The translations under genes and the position numbers were made by a program. Below, in pieces: positions 8,818 through 17,850 of a stretch of 64,000 nt of DNA. The notes under the pieces were generated by a model, which saw nothing but the letters and a program-made list of their open reading frames with translations, was not told the DNA's origin and did no database searches. The first letter of the stretch is position 1, and the number at the start of each line of letters is the position of its first letter. Source of the stretch: JBCCQH01 sp039024435 (GTDB lineage Bacteria > Bacteroidota > Bacteroidia > J057 > JADKCL01); NCBI GenBank assembly GCA_039024435.1, contig JBCCQH010000008.1, positions 34,255-98,254 of the forward strand, read 5' to 3'.

Positions 8818-10869
8818 ATGGAATTCCAAGGAAAACATAGCGAGCACGACGCGTTAAATGACATCCTGAGACGCTACCTGGCCGAAAGCGAGGCCGCGGA
8901 ACAGGAAGGGTTCATGGAACGTGCGGCGGAAAGCGTGTTTGCCGCGGCCCCCACAGTGACCCCTTCTGCTTCTCGTGAAGCAGACATGCTGAACCGCCTG
9001 CGGCAGAGCTTCCCCGAACCGCCCCCACCCGGTCCCGCCTCCGGTGTCCCTGCACACCGCCTGGGCTGGATCGGCGCTGGGGCCCTCGTTTTGCTCACTA
9101 CCACCATCTTGCTCATTTTCAACCCCTTCAACAAGGATGAAACACCGATACCTCCAGAACTAAAAACACTTTCTTCCCGCAATGCGCGTCCACTCGCTCA
9201 GGATGTTGCCCCCCGGGAAGTGGACCCCAACTATGCGGTCAAAGACGACTTAACTAGTCTGCAACAAGGGGACGGTAACCCCACCATTTCGATGCTTGTC
9301 GAGGAAGAAAAGATAGGCACAAGTGGTAAAGGAGATCGAGGAAATTCGCGTGTGAAACCCTGGCAGCCCAGCAGGGACTTAATCTCGCGTGCGGACAACC
9401 CTGATCTCCTTACCGTACCCGCCCGCACGCAGCCTCCCCTGGCCCCCCTGGCCGACAATGCTGGCCCGGCGGAAGAAATCGATCCGTTCCCTCTGCGCGG
9501 GTTGTACGCTCAGACCGCCGCTCCCAGCAAGTACTACCAGCTCAGCACCAAGGAAGACCACCTTATCGTCGGGCCCAAAGGAACTGTACTGCACATCCCG
9601 CGCGATGCCTTCGTCGACGCCGCTTCCGGCGAGTCGGTTTCCAGTGTCGTCCAGGTCGAACTCAAAGAAGTCTACCGCCGGTCCAATTATCTTAAAACCA
9701 ATCTCCCCACCGTTTCAAATGGCCGCCAGCTCATGTCGGGGGGGGTGCTGTACGTTGATGCCAGTGCCGCCGGTCGGCGTTTGAAATTGGCCGAAGGCAA
9801 AGACATCTACGTGGAGTTCAAGCGGCAAAAAGACGTGAACACCAACGACATGCAACTCTACACCGGTCAAGTCAATGCCCGGGGGGAAATGAACTGGGTA
9901 CCGGTCGGGGGCCAATATACCGCAATGATTCCGCTGCCGCCAGACGAGATGTACTTCGACGAGTTCTGGTGCGAGTGCAAGGGCGCCGAAGCCCTCTGGA
10001 ACAAATTGCTCTGGGAGATTTCCGATCCCGCGATGGAAGAAACCTGGATCGCCACCCGGGAATTCCGCCAGCGGATCCGCCAATTGCGGGACATGGATTT
10101 CTACATCCAAGGACTGCTGCTCTACCGCGATCATACCGACAAAGATCTTTGGAAGGTCGATCAGATGGTTGCCGATCAGATCGGCAAAGACGCGGCAAAG
10201 GGCAAAACCAAAGACAAATACGCCGAGCGCTTTCAGCAGTTTGCCCAGCAAATGAAAGCCCGCGTCGAGCCATTTGACGACCGCGGGGTGGACTTAGACC
10301 GCTGGGATGCCCGGCGCCAGCTCATGTACCGGAGTGTAAGCCGGGAAGAAACCGAGCGCCTGTTGCGGGTCCACCGCCTGCGTCGACAGTACGTCGCCGA
10401 AATCGAAGACCGCCTCATTTTTGATAAGCGCGGCGATTACAAGCTGTTCGCCGGCGTTCGCAAAGGCAAAGCCAAAACCGCGACGACCGATCCGATCAAA
10501 GGTTACCTCATCCGCGAATTGGGCTGGACCAATCTGGATAAGCCCGTCGACAAAAACCTACTCAGCGGCAAAACCCGCAATGTCAAAGTGCGCCTGACCG
10601 GCCAGATTCCCTATGAATCCACCCGGACCTTCCTGGTGTACACCGATATCAACTCGATGATGCCGGGCCGTCCCACGACGGGCCAGTTGTTCAAGTTTTC
10701 CGCCGTCCCCCGCAACGCCAATGCCTGGATTGTGGCCATCGGTTACCGCAATGGCCTGCCCTACCTCGGCATGCAGGAATTGACCCGGAGCAACAACCGC
10801 ATCCTACAAATCAACATGCAACGCACTCAGGTCGACGACTACATGGCGGCCCTGCAAGCATTGGACTGA
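8818..10869 (+). CDS. Large single-span membrane protein, probable anti-sigma partner
   Basis: A 683-residue protein encoded 8 bp after the ECF sigma factor. Residues 1-80 are cytoplasmic and acidic or helical. One transmembrane helix follows at about 81-100 (WIGAGALVLLTTTILLIF). A Pro/Asp-rich linker then leads to a long periplasmic part. The latter contains a ZU5-like stretch near residues 240-300 (VGPKGTVLHIPRDAFVDAA, then VVQVELKEVYRRS), a charged helical region with an FWCECKG motif, and a C-terminal beta domain. No zinc-binding HxxxCxxC anti-sigma motif is visible, so the anti-sigma role is inferred only from gene order and topology. The periplasmic part may sense an envelope signal. 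Confidence 0.8.
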   Translation: MEFQGKHSEHDALNDILRRYLAESEAAEQEGFMERAAESVFAAAPTVTPSASREADMLNRLRQSFPEPPPPGPASGVPAHRLGWIGAGALVLLTTTILLIFNPFNKDETPIPPELKTLSSRNARPLAQDVAPREVDPNYAVKDDLTSLQQGDGNPTISMLVEEEKIGTSGKGDRGNSRVKPWQPSRDLISRADNPDLLTVPARTQPPLAPLADNAGPAEEIDPFPLRGLYAQTAAPSKYYQLSTKEDHLIVGPKGTVLHIPRDAFVDAASGESVSSVVQVELKEVYRRSNYLKTNLPTVSNGRQLMSGGVLYVDASAAGRRLKLAEGKDIYVEFKRQKDVNTNDMQLYTGQVNARGEMNWVPVGGQYTAMIPLPPDEMYFDEFWCECKGAEALWNKLLWEISDPAMEETWIATREFRQRIRQLRDMDFYIQGLLLYRDHTDKDLWKVDQMVADQIGKDAAKGKTKDKYAERFQQFAQQMKARVEPFDDRGVDLDRWDARRQLMYRSVSREETERLLRVHRLRRQYVAEIEDRLIFDKRGDYKLFAGVRKGKAKTATTDPIKGYLIRELGWTNLDKPVDKNLLSGKTRNVKVRLTGQIPYESTRTFLVYTDINSMMPGRPTTGQLFKFSAVPRNANAWIVAIGYRNGLPYLGMQELTRSNNRILQINMQRTQVDDYMAALQALD

Positions 10870-10884
10870 AAGCTGTATCGGCTC

Positions 10885-10976
10885 CCCCCTGGTCGCTGTT
10901 CGTACTTTTTTTGGGTGTTTTTACTTTCCCCTGATTGCCTTAAGAAATACTCGAACAGCGGCCAGGGGGATTTTTT
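10885..10976 (+). terminator. Intrinsic terminator with a 49-base loop
   Basis: An 18-bp stem (10885-10902 with 10952-10969, one G-U pair) encloses a 49-base loop and is followed by six T residues at 10971-10976. It lies 15 bp after the sigma/anti-sigma pair. The loop is much longer than usual and is itself T-rich. The remaining 270 bases up to the gene at 11245 hold nothing else I recognise. Confidence 0.7.
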
Positions 10977-11244
10977 GTTCTGCACGGTGGCATTTATTTC
11001 TTTCCTCTCCGTAGTCAAGGGGGAAATGCGCATGCCCGACGAGCGATCACCCTCTCCACCGTTCTGCGACCTCCATTTTCTTTTTAAGCCATATCGCCCT
11101 ATTTTTGCCTCGGTAAAAGCTGCTCTGACCAGCGGTATCTTCGGCAAATCCACCGGCACCCTCAACCAACTGTATCCGCCGGTCGACACGAACAAAACAT
11201 TTTACCGCTGGGATCAGATAGAATAAAAAAGAAAGCAATCACGC

Positions 11245-11643
11245 ATGTTACGCAAACTTTTCCCCTTTCTGTTCAAGAAAGAATCCCAATCCGAAAGCCC
11301 AACCGCGGCCCCGAAACCTGCTGAAAAGCAAGAGGGCAAAAAAGCGGAAACCCCTGCGGCAAACGTCTACGGCCTCATCGGCCGAAACAAAAGCCACCGC
11401 GGCCTCCGCAAAGGTTCCAAAGTCTACGTCCGCCAAATCTTCGACGATGGTGAGCGGCTGCGGGTGCGCGGCACCGCGCCCAATGGCAAGAAAGTGACTT
11501 TGACCGTCAACCGACGCGCCCTCAAGCAGTACGAAAGCGAGGGCGTGCCGGATCACCTGACCAAGCACTATAAGGCCCACAGCCTCTTCGACGAGGAGCA
11601 CGAAGCCAAGATGAAAGCAGAAGCTTTCAACAAGCGCCACTGA
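11245..11643 (+). CDS. Small basic cytoplasmic hypothetical protein
   Basis: A 132-residue, strongly charged protein. The N-terminus has a short hydrophobic patch (MLRKLFPFLFKK) followed by a Ser/Pro/Ala/Lys-rich linker. The second half is a compact basic beta domain (KGSKVYVRQIFDDGERLRVR, then KKVTLTVNRRALKQY) and a charged helical tail. No transmembrane helix is convincing. The overall basic charge would allow nucleic acid binding, but I see no named domain. It lies alone between a terminator and coaD, with the ATG at 11245 the only good start. Confidence 0.7.
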   Translation: MLRKLFPFLFKKESQSESPTAAPKPAEKQEGKKAETPAANVYGLIGRNKSHRGLRKGSKVYVRQIFDDGERLRVRGTAPNGKKVTLTVNRRALKQYESEGVPDHLTKHYKAHSLFDEEHEAKMKAEAFNKRH

Positions 11644-11756
11644 AGCGGGCCCTCACCGCGCCCATTTCCTCAATGATTCTCCCCAAAAGCCGTCGCCCGT
11701 TCGGCGTTCTCCCCGGTTTTTGTCCGACTCAATGACATTTGCGTTAAATTCGCGGT

Positions 11757-12242
11757 ATGCGAAAAGCCCTGTTTGCCGGGTCGTTTGACCCCATTCATGT
11801 GGGACACGTGGAAATCGTGCGCCGGGCCGTACCCATCTTTGACGAGGTGCTGGTCGCCATCGGGGTTCATCCCAGTAAAAAATCGACGTTTTCCCTGGAA
11901 GACCGCCGGGAGATGCTCGCGCGCTCGCTGGGCGACCTGAAAAACGTGTCGGTCCACCACTACGAAGGATTGACGGTGGAATTTGCCCGCAAACACGGCG
12001 CTCAATTTCTCCTGCGTGGATTGCGTGCGGGTGAGGACATCGACTACGAACGCAACGTAGACTTGATCAACCAGCGTTTGGGATCGGAACTGGAGACGGT
12101 TTTTCTGCTTTCCGATCACCAACTGCGTCATGTCTCCTCTACACTGATCCGCCAGGTCATGATGTACGGCGGCGACCTCCGCGGATTGATTCCCGAAGGG
12201 GCCTTGCCGGTCATCGAACGTTACCACAACGCCTCCCTATGA
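11757..12242 (+). CDS. coaD: Phosphopantetheine adenylyltransferase
   Basis: A 161-residue cytoplasmic enzyme of coenzyme A synthesis that joins 4'-phosphopantetheine to AMP from ATP, giving dephospho-CoA. The nucleotidyltransferase T/HxGH signature is present as DPIHVGH near residue 11. The substrate-binding block RGLRAGEDIDYE lies near residue 88, and the ATP-binding SSTLIR is near 128. Length is typical. The last four bases overlap the start of hemG (ATGA), so the two are translationally coupled. The ATG at 11757 gives the canonical MRKALFAGSFDP start. Confidence 0.97.
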   Translation: MRKALFAGSFDPIHVGHVEIVRRAVPIFDEVLVAIGVHPSKKSTFSLEDRREMLARSLGDLKNVSVHHYEGLTVEFARKHGAQFLLRGLRAGEDIDYERNVDLINQRLGSELETVFLLSDHQLRHVSSTLIRQVMMYGGDLRGLIPEGALPVIERYHNASL

Positions 12243-13555
12243 TCGCAGTCGTGGGAGGAGGAATCACCGGGCTAACCCTGGCTTGGCTACTCAAGGAAAA
12301 AGGGGTTCCGGTGCAGTTGTACGAAGCTTCGAAGCGCGTGGGCGGCAATATAAAATCGGTCCGTGAAGCCGAGTGCCTGCTCGAAGTCGGGCCCAATTCC
12401 CTGCGCCTGAACGATTTTCTGCACGCCTACTTCACCCGCCTCCAACTCGCGGACGACCTCGTCCAGGCAACCCCTGAGGCCCGGCACCGCTACGTGCTGC
12501 GCGATGGGGCGTACCGCCGCCTGCCCACCGGCCCCATTTCCTTGCTGTTCAATCGCTTCTTCCGCTTTTCGGAAAAGCGCCGCATCCTGCGGGAACGCAA
12601 CGTTCCCCCGGGGACGGATGAGACCGAAAGCATCGACGCATTTTTCCGCCGGCGCTTTGGGGATGCGGTCGCCGACTACGCAGTCGCCCCATTTATCTCG
12701 GGCATTTATGCCGGTAATCCCCATTCTCTCGCCGTCCGGGCCGCTTTTCCCCAAATGAAGAAATGGGAACAGGAACACGGATCGGTCATCCGGGGAGCGA
12801 TTCGCGGACGGAAGCGCAATCGGCACAAGGGAGTCATCTCCCTGCAGGAAGGACTGGAAATGTTGCCCCGCCGGCTGGCCGAACGGCTGGGAGACCGGAT
12901 GCACTTGGAAAAACCGGTGACCGCACTGACCGCCGACGGTTCTGGCTACACCTTGCACTTTGCGCATGAAACTGTAGCCGCGGAAAAGGTCGTGCTGACC
13001 GTACCCGCGCAGGTAACCGCAAAGTTGTTGCACGACATGGATCCCGCCGCCGCACAGGCATTGGGCAGCATCTACTATCCACCGGTCGCGATGGTCCACA
13101 GCCTCTACCGCCGGGAAGACGTCGGCCATCCACTGGATGGATTTGGGGGCTTGAACAATCACCGAGAAGGCCGCAAAACCCTGGGGACAATCTTCAGTTC
13201 GACGACCTTTGCCGGCCGTGCCCCGCAGGATACGGCCCTTCTGACCACCTTTGTTGGAGGAGCCTACCGGCCCGAAAACGCACGGCGGGCACCGGAAGCC
13301 ATCCAGCAAATGGTACACGACGAATTGCAAGATCTCTTATCGGTGTCGGGGGGACCGCTTTTTCAAAAATGTACCGTTTGGCCGCAGGCCATTCCCCAAT
13401 ATGAAAACCGGATTTGGCCCGCCTGGCAGGCCGCAGAACGCTGGGCGACCCGCGGCCTGTACCTGAGCGGCAACTGGATCGGAGGCATCTCGGTTGTCGC
13501 CTGCATCGAACAAGCCCACCATCTGTGTGAACAACTCACCGCCTCCCATGGGTAG
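12239..13555 (+). CDS. hemG: Protoporphyrinogen oxidase, HemY-type (FAD, oxygen-dependent)
   Basis: A 438-residue FAD-dependent amine-oxidase-fold enzyme that oxidises protoporphyrinogen IX to protoporphyrin IX in haem synthesis. The N-terminal dinucleotide-binding motif is VVGGGITGLTLAWLL with the acidic YEAS further on, then GGNIKSV. The C-terminal FAD-contacting segment is GLYLSGNWIGGISVVACIEQA. Length fits the family. It overlaps coaD by four bases, so both are probably expressed together. It could in principle be a coproporphyrinogen oxidase of the same superfamily, but in diderms the protoporphyrin branch is the norm. Confidence 0.93.
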   Translation: MIAVVGGGITGLTLAWLLKEKGVPVQLYEASKRVGGNIKSVREAECLLEVGPNSLRLNDFLHAYFTRLQLADDLVQATPEARHRYVLRDGAYRRLPTGPISLLFNRFFRFSEKRRILRERNVPPGTDETESIDAFFRRRFGDAVADYAVAPFISGIYAGNPHSLAVRAAFPQMKKWEQEHGSVIRGAIRGRKRNRHKGVISLQEGLEMLPRRLAERLGDRMHLEKPVTALTADGSGYTLHFAHETVAAEKVVLTVPAQVTAKLLHDMDPAAAQALGSIYYPPVAMVHSLYRREDVGHPLDGFGGLNNHREGRKTLGTIFSSTTFAGRAPQDTALLTTFVGGAYRPENARRAPEAIQQMVHDELQDLLSVSGGPLFQKCTVWPQAIPQYENRIWPAWQAAERWATRGLYLSGNWIGGISVVACIEQAHHLCEQLTASHG

Positions 13556-13588
13556 AAAATCTTTAAATTGGGCCGTTTAACGAAGAAT

Positions 13589-15130
13589 ATGAAGGAGTTT
13601 ACGCGTGCGTTCGGGTGTCTGATTTGCTTGATCTTGTTGGGCGGGAGTTTCCTCCCGGTGACCGCGCAGTCTTTTCCCATTCTGACTTGGCAGAAGTTTT
13701 ACGGAACTTCTTACGACGACCTGCCCAACCGGCTCCTGGTGGCTCCGGATGGCAATCTGCTGATCGGGGGCAATGTCAGTACCGGTAATCAACCGGAAGA
13801 TTGCACCGACATGTGGGTCATTAAAGTTGATACCACCGGCAAAGTGCTCTGGGAGCGGAACTTTGGCGGGAGTGGCTGCGACGAACTGCGCGACATGGTC
13901 GTGACCCCGGACTCGGGCTTGATCTTTGTCGGTATTACCAATTCGTTCATTGAGCACCCCGAAAAAGGCCAGGAAGCCTACCAGGGTGATTACTTCATCG
14001 GTAAGCTCACCAAAGACGGAGAAATCGAATGGCTCAAGACCTACGGTGGACTGGATGTGGATCAAGCCTACGCGATTGCCCGCTCCGAGTCCTGGCCGGA
14101 ATACGTTGTGGCGGGCGCAAGCAGTTCCCAGAATTTTGACGTGCAAACTGACCTGCAAATGGCCAATCTCTGGGCAGTCAAGATCAACGAAACCGGCCGA
14201 AAACGCACCGCTTGGGCCTTTGGCGGAAACAAACACGACTGGGCCTACTCCCTGGCGCCTTGCCGCGACGGGGACTACATCTTTGCCGGTTACACAAACT
14301 CGGAAGACATCGACGGGACGGCGCGCCGCCAAAATGGCGATGGCTGGATCGGCCGCTTTGACCGCTACGGCGCAATTGAATGGCAACGCATCTATTCCGG
14401 CAAGCTCGAAGACTTTTTCAGCCGGGTGATTGTGGACAAAGACGGCCGAATCGTGGTCGTGGGCAATTTTGAATCAGAATCCAAAGGCAAGCAATTCTGG
14501 TTCCTCAAACTCACCGCCCAAGGCAAAAAGATGTACGAGCGCATATTCGGAGACCGCGAAGACGAATTTGCGACCTCCATTGCGGCCACCAGCGACGGCG
14601 GCTACATCATGACTGGCTACTCGAAGTACGTCAGCCTCGCCAACAAGTACATCAAAGGGGGCGAGGATTTCTGGCTGTTCCGGATGAATCTCCGCGGCGA
14701 TCTCCAATGGGTCAAAACCTACGGGGGGCGGGACAATGAACGCGGCGTGGACGTGGTCGAATACCGCCCGGGACTCTACTACGCCCTTGGGGTGAAACGC
14801 AACAACTTTGGGCGCAACGGGACGGTGGACAAAGGCGACGACTTTTGGCTGCTGCGCATCGACGAGCAGATTTGCGACGAAATTGAGGTCAAGATTTACA
14901 ATTCTCTCAAGGACAATACTGCCTACGTGGGCAAAGGCTTTAAGCTGCGGGCCCTCACCGACAAGGGGGAGCGCTTCCTTTGGGACTTTGGGGACGGTAC
15001 GACCTCCAATGAGCGCGAACCGGTCAAGAAATACGACGTGCCCGGGGTTTACGAAATCAAGGTAACAATCTTCATGAACGAGAATTGTTCAAAGACCTTT
15101 ACCATGCCGAATTACGTCATGGTCTGGTAG
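13589..15130 (+). CDS. Secreted beta-propeller protein with C-terminal PKD domain
   Basis: A 513-residue protein with a signal peptide (CLICLILLGGSFLPVTAQS). Residues 30-420 consist of repeats of the type WQKFYGTSYDD, WLKTYGGLDVDQAY and WVKTYGGRDNERG, each followed by a GGYIMTGYS-like strand. This is the pattern of the delta-60/kelch-like propellers common in Bacteroidota. A PKD domain closes the protein (FLWDFGDGTTSNEREPVKKY). No T9SS tail is visible: the end is FTMPNYVMVW. Surface or periplasmic location is inferred from the signal peptide and the function is unknown. The TTG seven codons upstream was rejected in favour of the ATG at 13589. Confidence 0.82.
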   Translation: MKEFTRAFGCLICLILLGGSFLPVTAQSFPILTWQKFYGTSYDDLPNRLLVAPDGNLLIGGNVSTGNQPEDCTDMWVIKVDTTGKVLWERNFGGSGCDELRDMVVTPDSGLIFVGITNSFIEHPEKGQEAYQGDYFIGKLTKDGEIEWLKTYGGLDVDQAYAIARSESWPEYVVAGASSSQNFDVQTDLQMANLWAVKINETGRKRTAWAFGGNKHDWAYSLAPCRDGDYIFAGYTNSEDIDGTARRQNGDGWIGRFDRYGAIEWQRIYSGKLEDFFSRVIVDKDGRIVVVGNFESESKGKQFWFLKLTAQGKKMYERIFGDREDEFATSIAATSDGGYIMTGYSKYVSLANKYIKGGEDFWLFRMNLRGDLQWVKTYGGRDNERGVDVVEYRPGLYYALGVKRNNFGRNGTVDKGDDFWLLRIDEQICDEIEVKIYNSLKDNTAYVGKGFKLRALTDKGERFLWDFGDGTTSNEREPVKKYDVPGVYEIKVTIFMNENCSKTFTMPNYVMVW

Positions 15131-15227
15131 TGCGGCGGACGGTACAGATTACCGGTACGCGACCGCGCAAATGCTGACATTTCCCTATTTTTATCGCATC
15201 CGTTAATCATTGAAATCCGTACTGCGC

Positions 15228-15563
15228 ATGGCGCCAATTCAAACCCCCGGAACCAAAGAAAAAGAAGTCGTTCAGGAAGAAGTCGTGACGGTTCACGTCC
15301 CACAGTACCACGTCGTGCTGCTCGACGATGACCACCACACCTACGATTACGTCATTGAAATGCTGATGGACATTTTTGGCCACAGCGTAGATACCGGATA
15401 CCAAATGGCTTGTGAAGTAGATGCGGCCGGACGGGTCATCGTCTTTACCACGCACAAGGACCGGGCCGAGCTGAAACGGGATCAGATCCACGCCTACGGC
15501 GCCGATTGGCGCATGTCCGAAAGCCGCGGATCGATGTCGGCAACAATTGAGCCGGCGGATTGA
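15228..15563 (+). CDS. clpS: ATP-dependent Clp protease adaptor ClpS
   Basis: A 111-residue protein. The N-terminal tail is flexible. The conserved ClpS core begins at YHVVLLDDDHHTYDYVIEM, followed by GYQMACEVDAAGRVIVFTTH and the final helix region. ClpS binds N-degron substrates (bulky hydrophobic N-terminal residues) through the DDD/H pocket and passes them to ClpA-type unfoldases. The ATG at 15228 is favoured over a TTG six codons upstream. It converges on the minus-strand gene at 15575 with only 11 bp between stops. No clp ATPase gene is in this window. Confidence 0.95.
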   Translation: MAPIQTPGTKEKEVVQEEVVTVHVPQYHVVLLDDDHHTYDYVIEMLMDIFGHSVDTGYQMACEVDAAGRVIVFTTHKDRAELKRDQIHAYGADWRMSESRGSMSATIEPAD

Positions 15564-15574
15564 ATAAGTCTTGG

Positions 15575-15970
15575 TTACTCGGCATCCCCCACGTGCATCA
15601 CGATATCCACCCATTCGTCATCTGACAAATCCCGGACAGCCGGGGCAAATTCAAAGCGGTACAGGGCATGGGCACCCCCCAGGCGGAATTCAGCGGGCAC
15701 CCCCGGTTCGGGAATCGGCTTGACGTACTTAACGGTGCCATCCGGTTTGATCAGCACCCGAAACTTCTGCGATACAGGATTTTCCGTGAAAAATGAGGCG
15801 GGATAATCGCGTACGATTGAGCGGGAATCGCTTTCCAGGTCAAAATCCGCCACGTGGGTTCGGCCTTTGACCTCGTCGTACTCCGCTGGATGCTGGCCCA
15901 GCAAGACATTCGACGCAAACCATACTCCAATCAGAGCAAAGACAATTGATAGACGTTTCATCGGTGACAT
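15575..15970 (-). CDS. Small secreted hypothetical protein, TonB-C-like strand pattern
   Basis: A 131-residue protein with a signal peptide (MKRLSIVFALIGVWFASNVLLG). The second half contains FRVLIKPDGTVKYVKPIPEP and RFEFAPAVRD, the strand pattern seen in TonB C-terminal-like periplasmic domains. The match is weak, so no function is proposed. Two ATG codons are possible, at 15970 and 15961; the second puts the signal peptide directly at the N-terminus. It stands alone on the minus strand, convergent with clpS. Confidence 0.7.
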   Translation of the reverse strand: MSPMKRLSIVFALIGVWFASNVLLGQHPAEYDEVKGRTHVADFDLESDSRSIVRDYPASFFTENPVSQKFRVLIKPDGTVKYVKPIPEPGVPAEFRLGGAHALYRFEFAPAVRDLSDDEWVDIVMHVGDAE

Positions 15971-16165
15971 TAATTCCGGGGAGAAGATAGCTTTTGCGTC
16001 CGGAAAAAACTATCCGAAAGGTTCGTGGACCTTACGTGATGGGGGCGCAGCGGAGATGGGCGGCCGGCCCTCTGCCTCCACCTTGGCATTTAACGGGCCC
16101 GACGCTCCTCTACATCCGGCGCTTTAGCCGTTGCATCTCGTGCGCCATTCCTTTAAATTCCATAT

Positions 16166-16876
16166 ATGGAAATGCAACGATTCATTCCCGGATGGCGGCG
16201 GCGTTGGGTGCTCGGCCTGCTCCCGGTCTTGCTGGTGCTCGGCGCCTGCGCCCCGAGCCGCTACGTACGCCCGCTCGCCAAGGGCGAAATCGCGGTCAGC
16301 GCCAGTCTGGGGGGCCCCATTTTCACCAATTTCGGGGCGCCCATCCCCGCTCCTATGACCACACTTACCGGTGCCTACGGCTTCAGCAACGACCTGACCG
16401 GATTTGCCTCATTTCATCCCACTTCCGCCGCCTTCGGGGTGCTGCAACTCGATCTCGGAATTGGGCGGAGCCTTCTCCGTCCCGACGGGTGGCGCCCCGG
16501 CGTGACGTTGAACCCCACCGCGGGACTCGCCCTCGATGTCTGGGAAGGCAATTTCAAGTTCTGGCCGCAGATCGATCTGAATGCGTGGTGGGAATACGGC
16601 CAGCGGCGACATTACGTATACGGTGGCTTTTCCGTCTGGATGGAACTCGCAAGCAACCGGGCCCACGGAGAGCCGCAACCCCAGACCCTTCTCCCCGCCT
16701 TCCAGTTGGGCAATGTCTTGTCTTTCAATTCGATTGACCTGCAAATTGAGGTCAAGGCCAACAATTTCACCCGCCCGAATCAGGACGCGACCATTTCCTG
16801 GGTGGGCTTTGCCGGCCGTGGCGGCATCGGCGTCTATCTGGGAATCAGCAAACGTTTTGGAGGAATAAAACCATGA
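16166..16876 (+). CDS. Outer-membrane-type lipoprotein, beta-barrel-like
   Basis: A 236-residue lipoprotein with a lipobox LGAC near residue 27. The mature part is rich in Gly, Phe and Trp with alternating polarity (NLYGFSND-like strands, LQIEVKANNF, GVYLGISKRF). A final aromatic residue near the C-terminus suggests a small beta-barrel. Its last four bases overlap the start of the alpha/beta hydrolase gene, so the two are an operon and probably act at the same envelope site. No family was recognised. Confidence 0.75.
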   Translation: MEMQRFIPGWRRRWVLGLLPVLLVLGACAPSRYVRPLAKGEIAVSASLGGPIFTNFGAPIPAPMTTLTGAYGFSNDLTGFASFHPTSAAFGVLQLDLGIGRSLLRPDGWRPGVTLNPTAGLALDVWEGNFKFWPQIDLNAWWEYGQRRHYVYGGFSVWMELASNRAHGEPQPQTLLPAFQLGNVLSFNSIDLQIEVKANNFTRPNQDATISWVGFAGRGGIGVYLGISKRFGGIKP

Positions 16877-17781
16877 ACACCCAACGATTTACCCTCGCCC
16901 TGCTTGCGGTGCTGACCCTTTCTGGCTGCCTGCGCATGGACAGCAGCCTGTTCAATCCCACCAGTGACATCGAAGCCTACGCTTTCAATAACACCGAACC
17001 CATGGATTGGTGGGACTTTGACTACCAACCCGATTACCTGATCGAGGACAGCATGGTCAGGCTCGTCCCCCTGGCGAGCCAGGCCCCGGACGAATCGACG
17101 CCCACAACCATTTACGGCGTGTACATCGGAGATCCAGCGCGCATTGCAACCGATACCGTCATTCTCTACCTGCACGGCAACGGCGGCTACCTGGATTCCT
17201 ACTGGCACCGCATGGCCCTGATGGTCCACCTCGGGGGCAAGCACCGGTTTGGCATGCTCGCGGTCGACTACCGCGGCTACGGACTCTCAGAAGGCAGCCC
17301 AACTGAGGCTGGCCTGTACGCAGATGCCCAAGCGGGAATCGAGTGGCTGGATGGCATGGGGCTGACGGGAGATAGGCTGTTGCTGTACGGATATAGCATG
17401 GGAACCGCGCCCGCTACCGAACTGGCGGCCAATCCGCGGACCCTGCGGGCGCAATGGCTGGCCCTGGAAGCCCCCTTTGCCAGTGCCGAAGTGATGGGGC
17501 AAGACGGCACTGGCCTCGCCCTGCCCGGTTCATATTTCACGGATCTCGAGATCGACAACGCCGAAGAGATCAAGAAGGTCGACCAGCCGTTTTTCTGGAT
17601 TCACGGAACCGAGGATGACTTTTTGGACTACGAGAACCACGGCGAGGTCGTCTGGAAAAATTACCGGGGCGCCCGGGGCGTAGACATCCGGGTATCCGGA
17701 GCCGATCACGGGGATTGCATCGGGGTCTACGGACCAGAACAATTCAATGCGGAATTGCTCAAATTCATCCTGAACCAATGA
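16873..17781 (+). CDS. Alpha/beta hydrolase lipoprotein
   Basis: A 302-residue lipoprotein with lipobox LSGC (Cys19). The fold elements are in order: oxyanion segment ILYLHGNGG, DYRGYGLSEG, nucleophile elbow GYSMGT (Ser near residue 177), acid loop WIHGTEDDFLD and catalytic His in SGADHGDC. The layout is that of the BAAT/DLH-type hydrolases that act on esters or peptides outside the cytoplasm. The substrate is unknown. It overlaps the preceding lipoprotein gene by four bases, indicating translational coupling, and is closed by a strong hairpin. Confidence 0.9.
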   Translation: MNTQRFTLALLAVLTLSGCLRMDSSLFNPTSDIEAYAFNNTEPMDWWDFDYQPDYLIEDSMVRLVPLASQAPDESTPTTIYGVYIGDPARIATDTVILYLHGNGGYLDSYWHRMALMVHLGGKHRFGMLAVDYRGYGLSEGSPTEAGLYADAQAGIEWLDGMGLTGDRLLLYGYSMGTAPATELAANPRTLRAQWLALEAPFASAEVMGQDGTGLALPGSYFTDLEIDNAEEIKKVDQPFFWIHGTEDDFLDYENHGEVVWKNYRGARGVDIRVSGADHGDCIGVYGPEQFNAELLKFILNQ

Positions 17782-17783
17782 GG

Positions 17784-17828
17784 AAACCGCCGTTTGGGCC
17801 CCCACGGGGAGGGCCCAAACGGCGGTTT
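17784..17828. terminator. Bidirectional terminator between hydrolase and lon
   Basis: A perfect 18-bp stem, 17784-17801 with 17811-17828, has a 9-base loop and lies between two converging genes. T residues follow on the plus strand and A residues precede, so it can stop transcription from both sides. It starts 2 bp after the hydrolase stop and ends 22 bp before the lon stop. Confidence 0.9.
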
Positions 17829-17850
17829 TACGCCTTTGGTTTCGGCAGGA

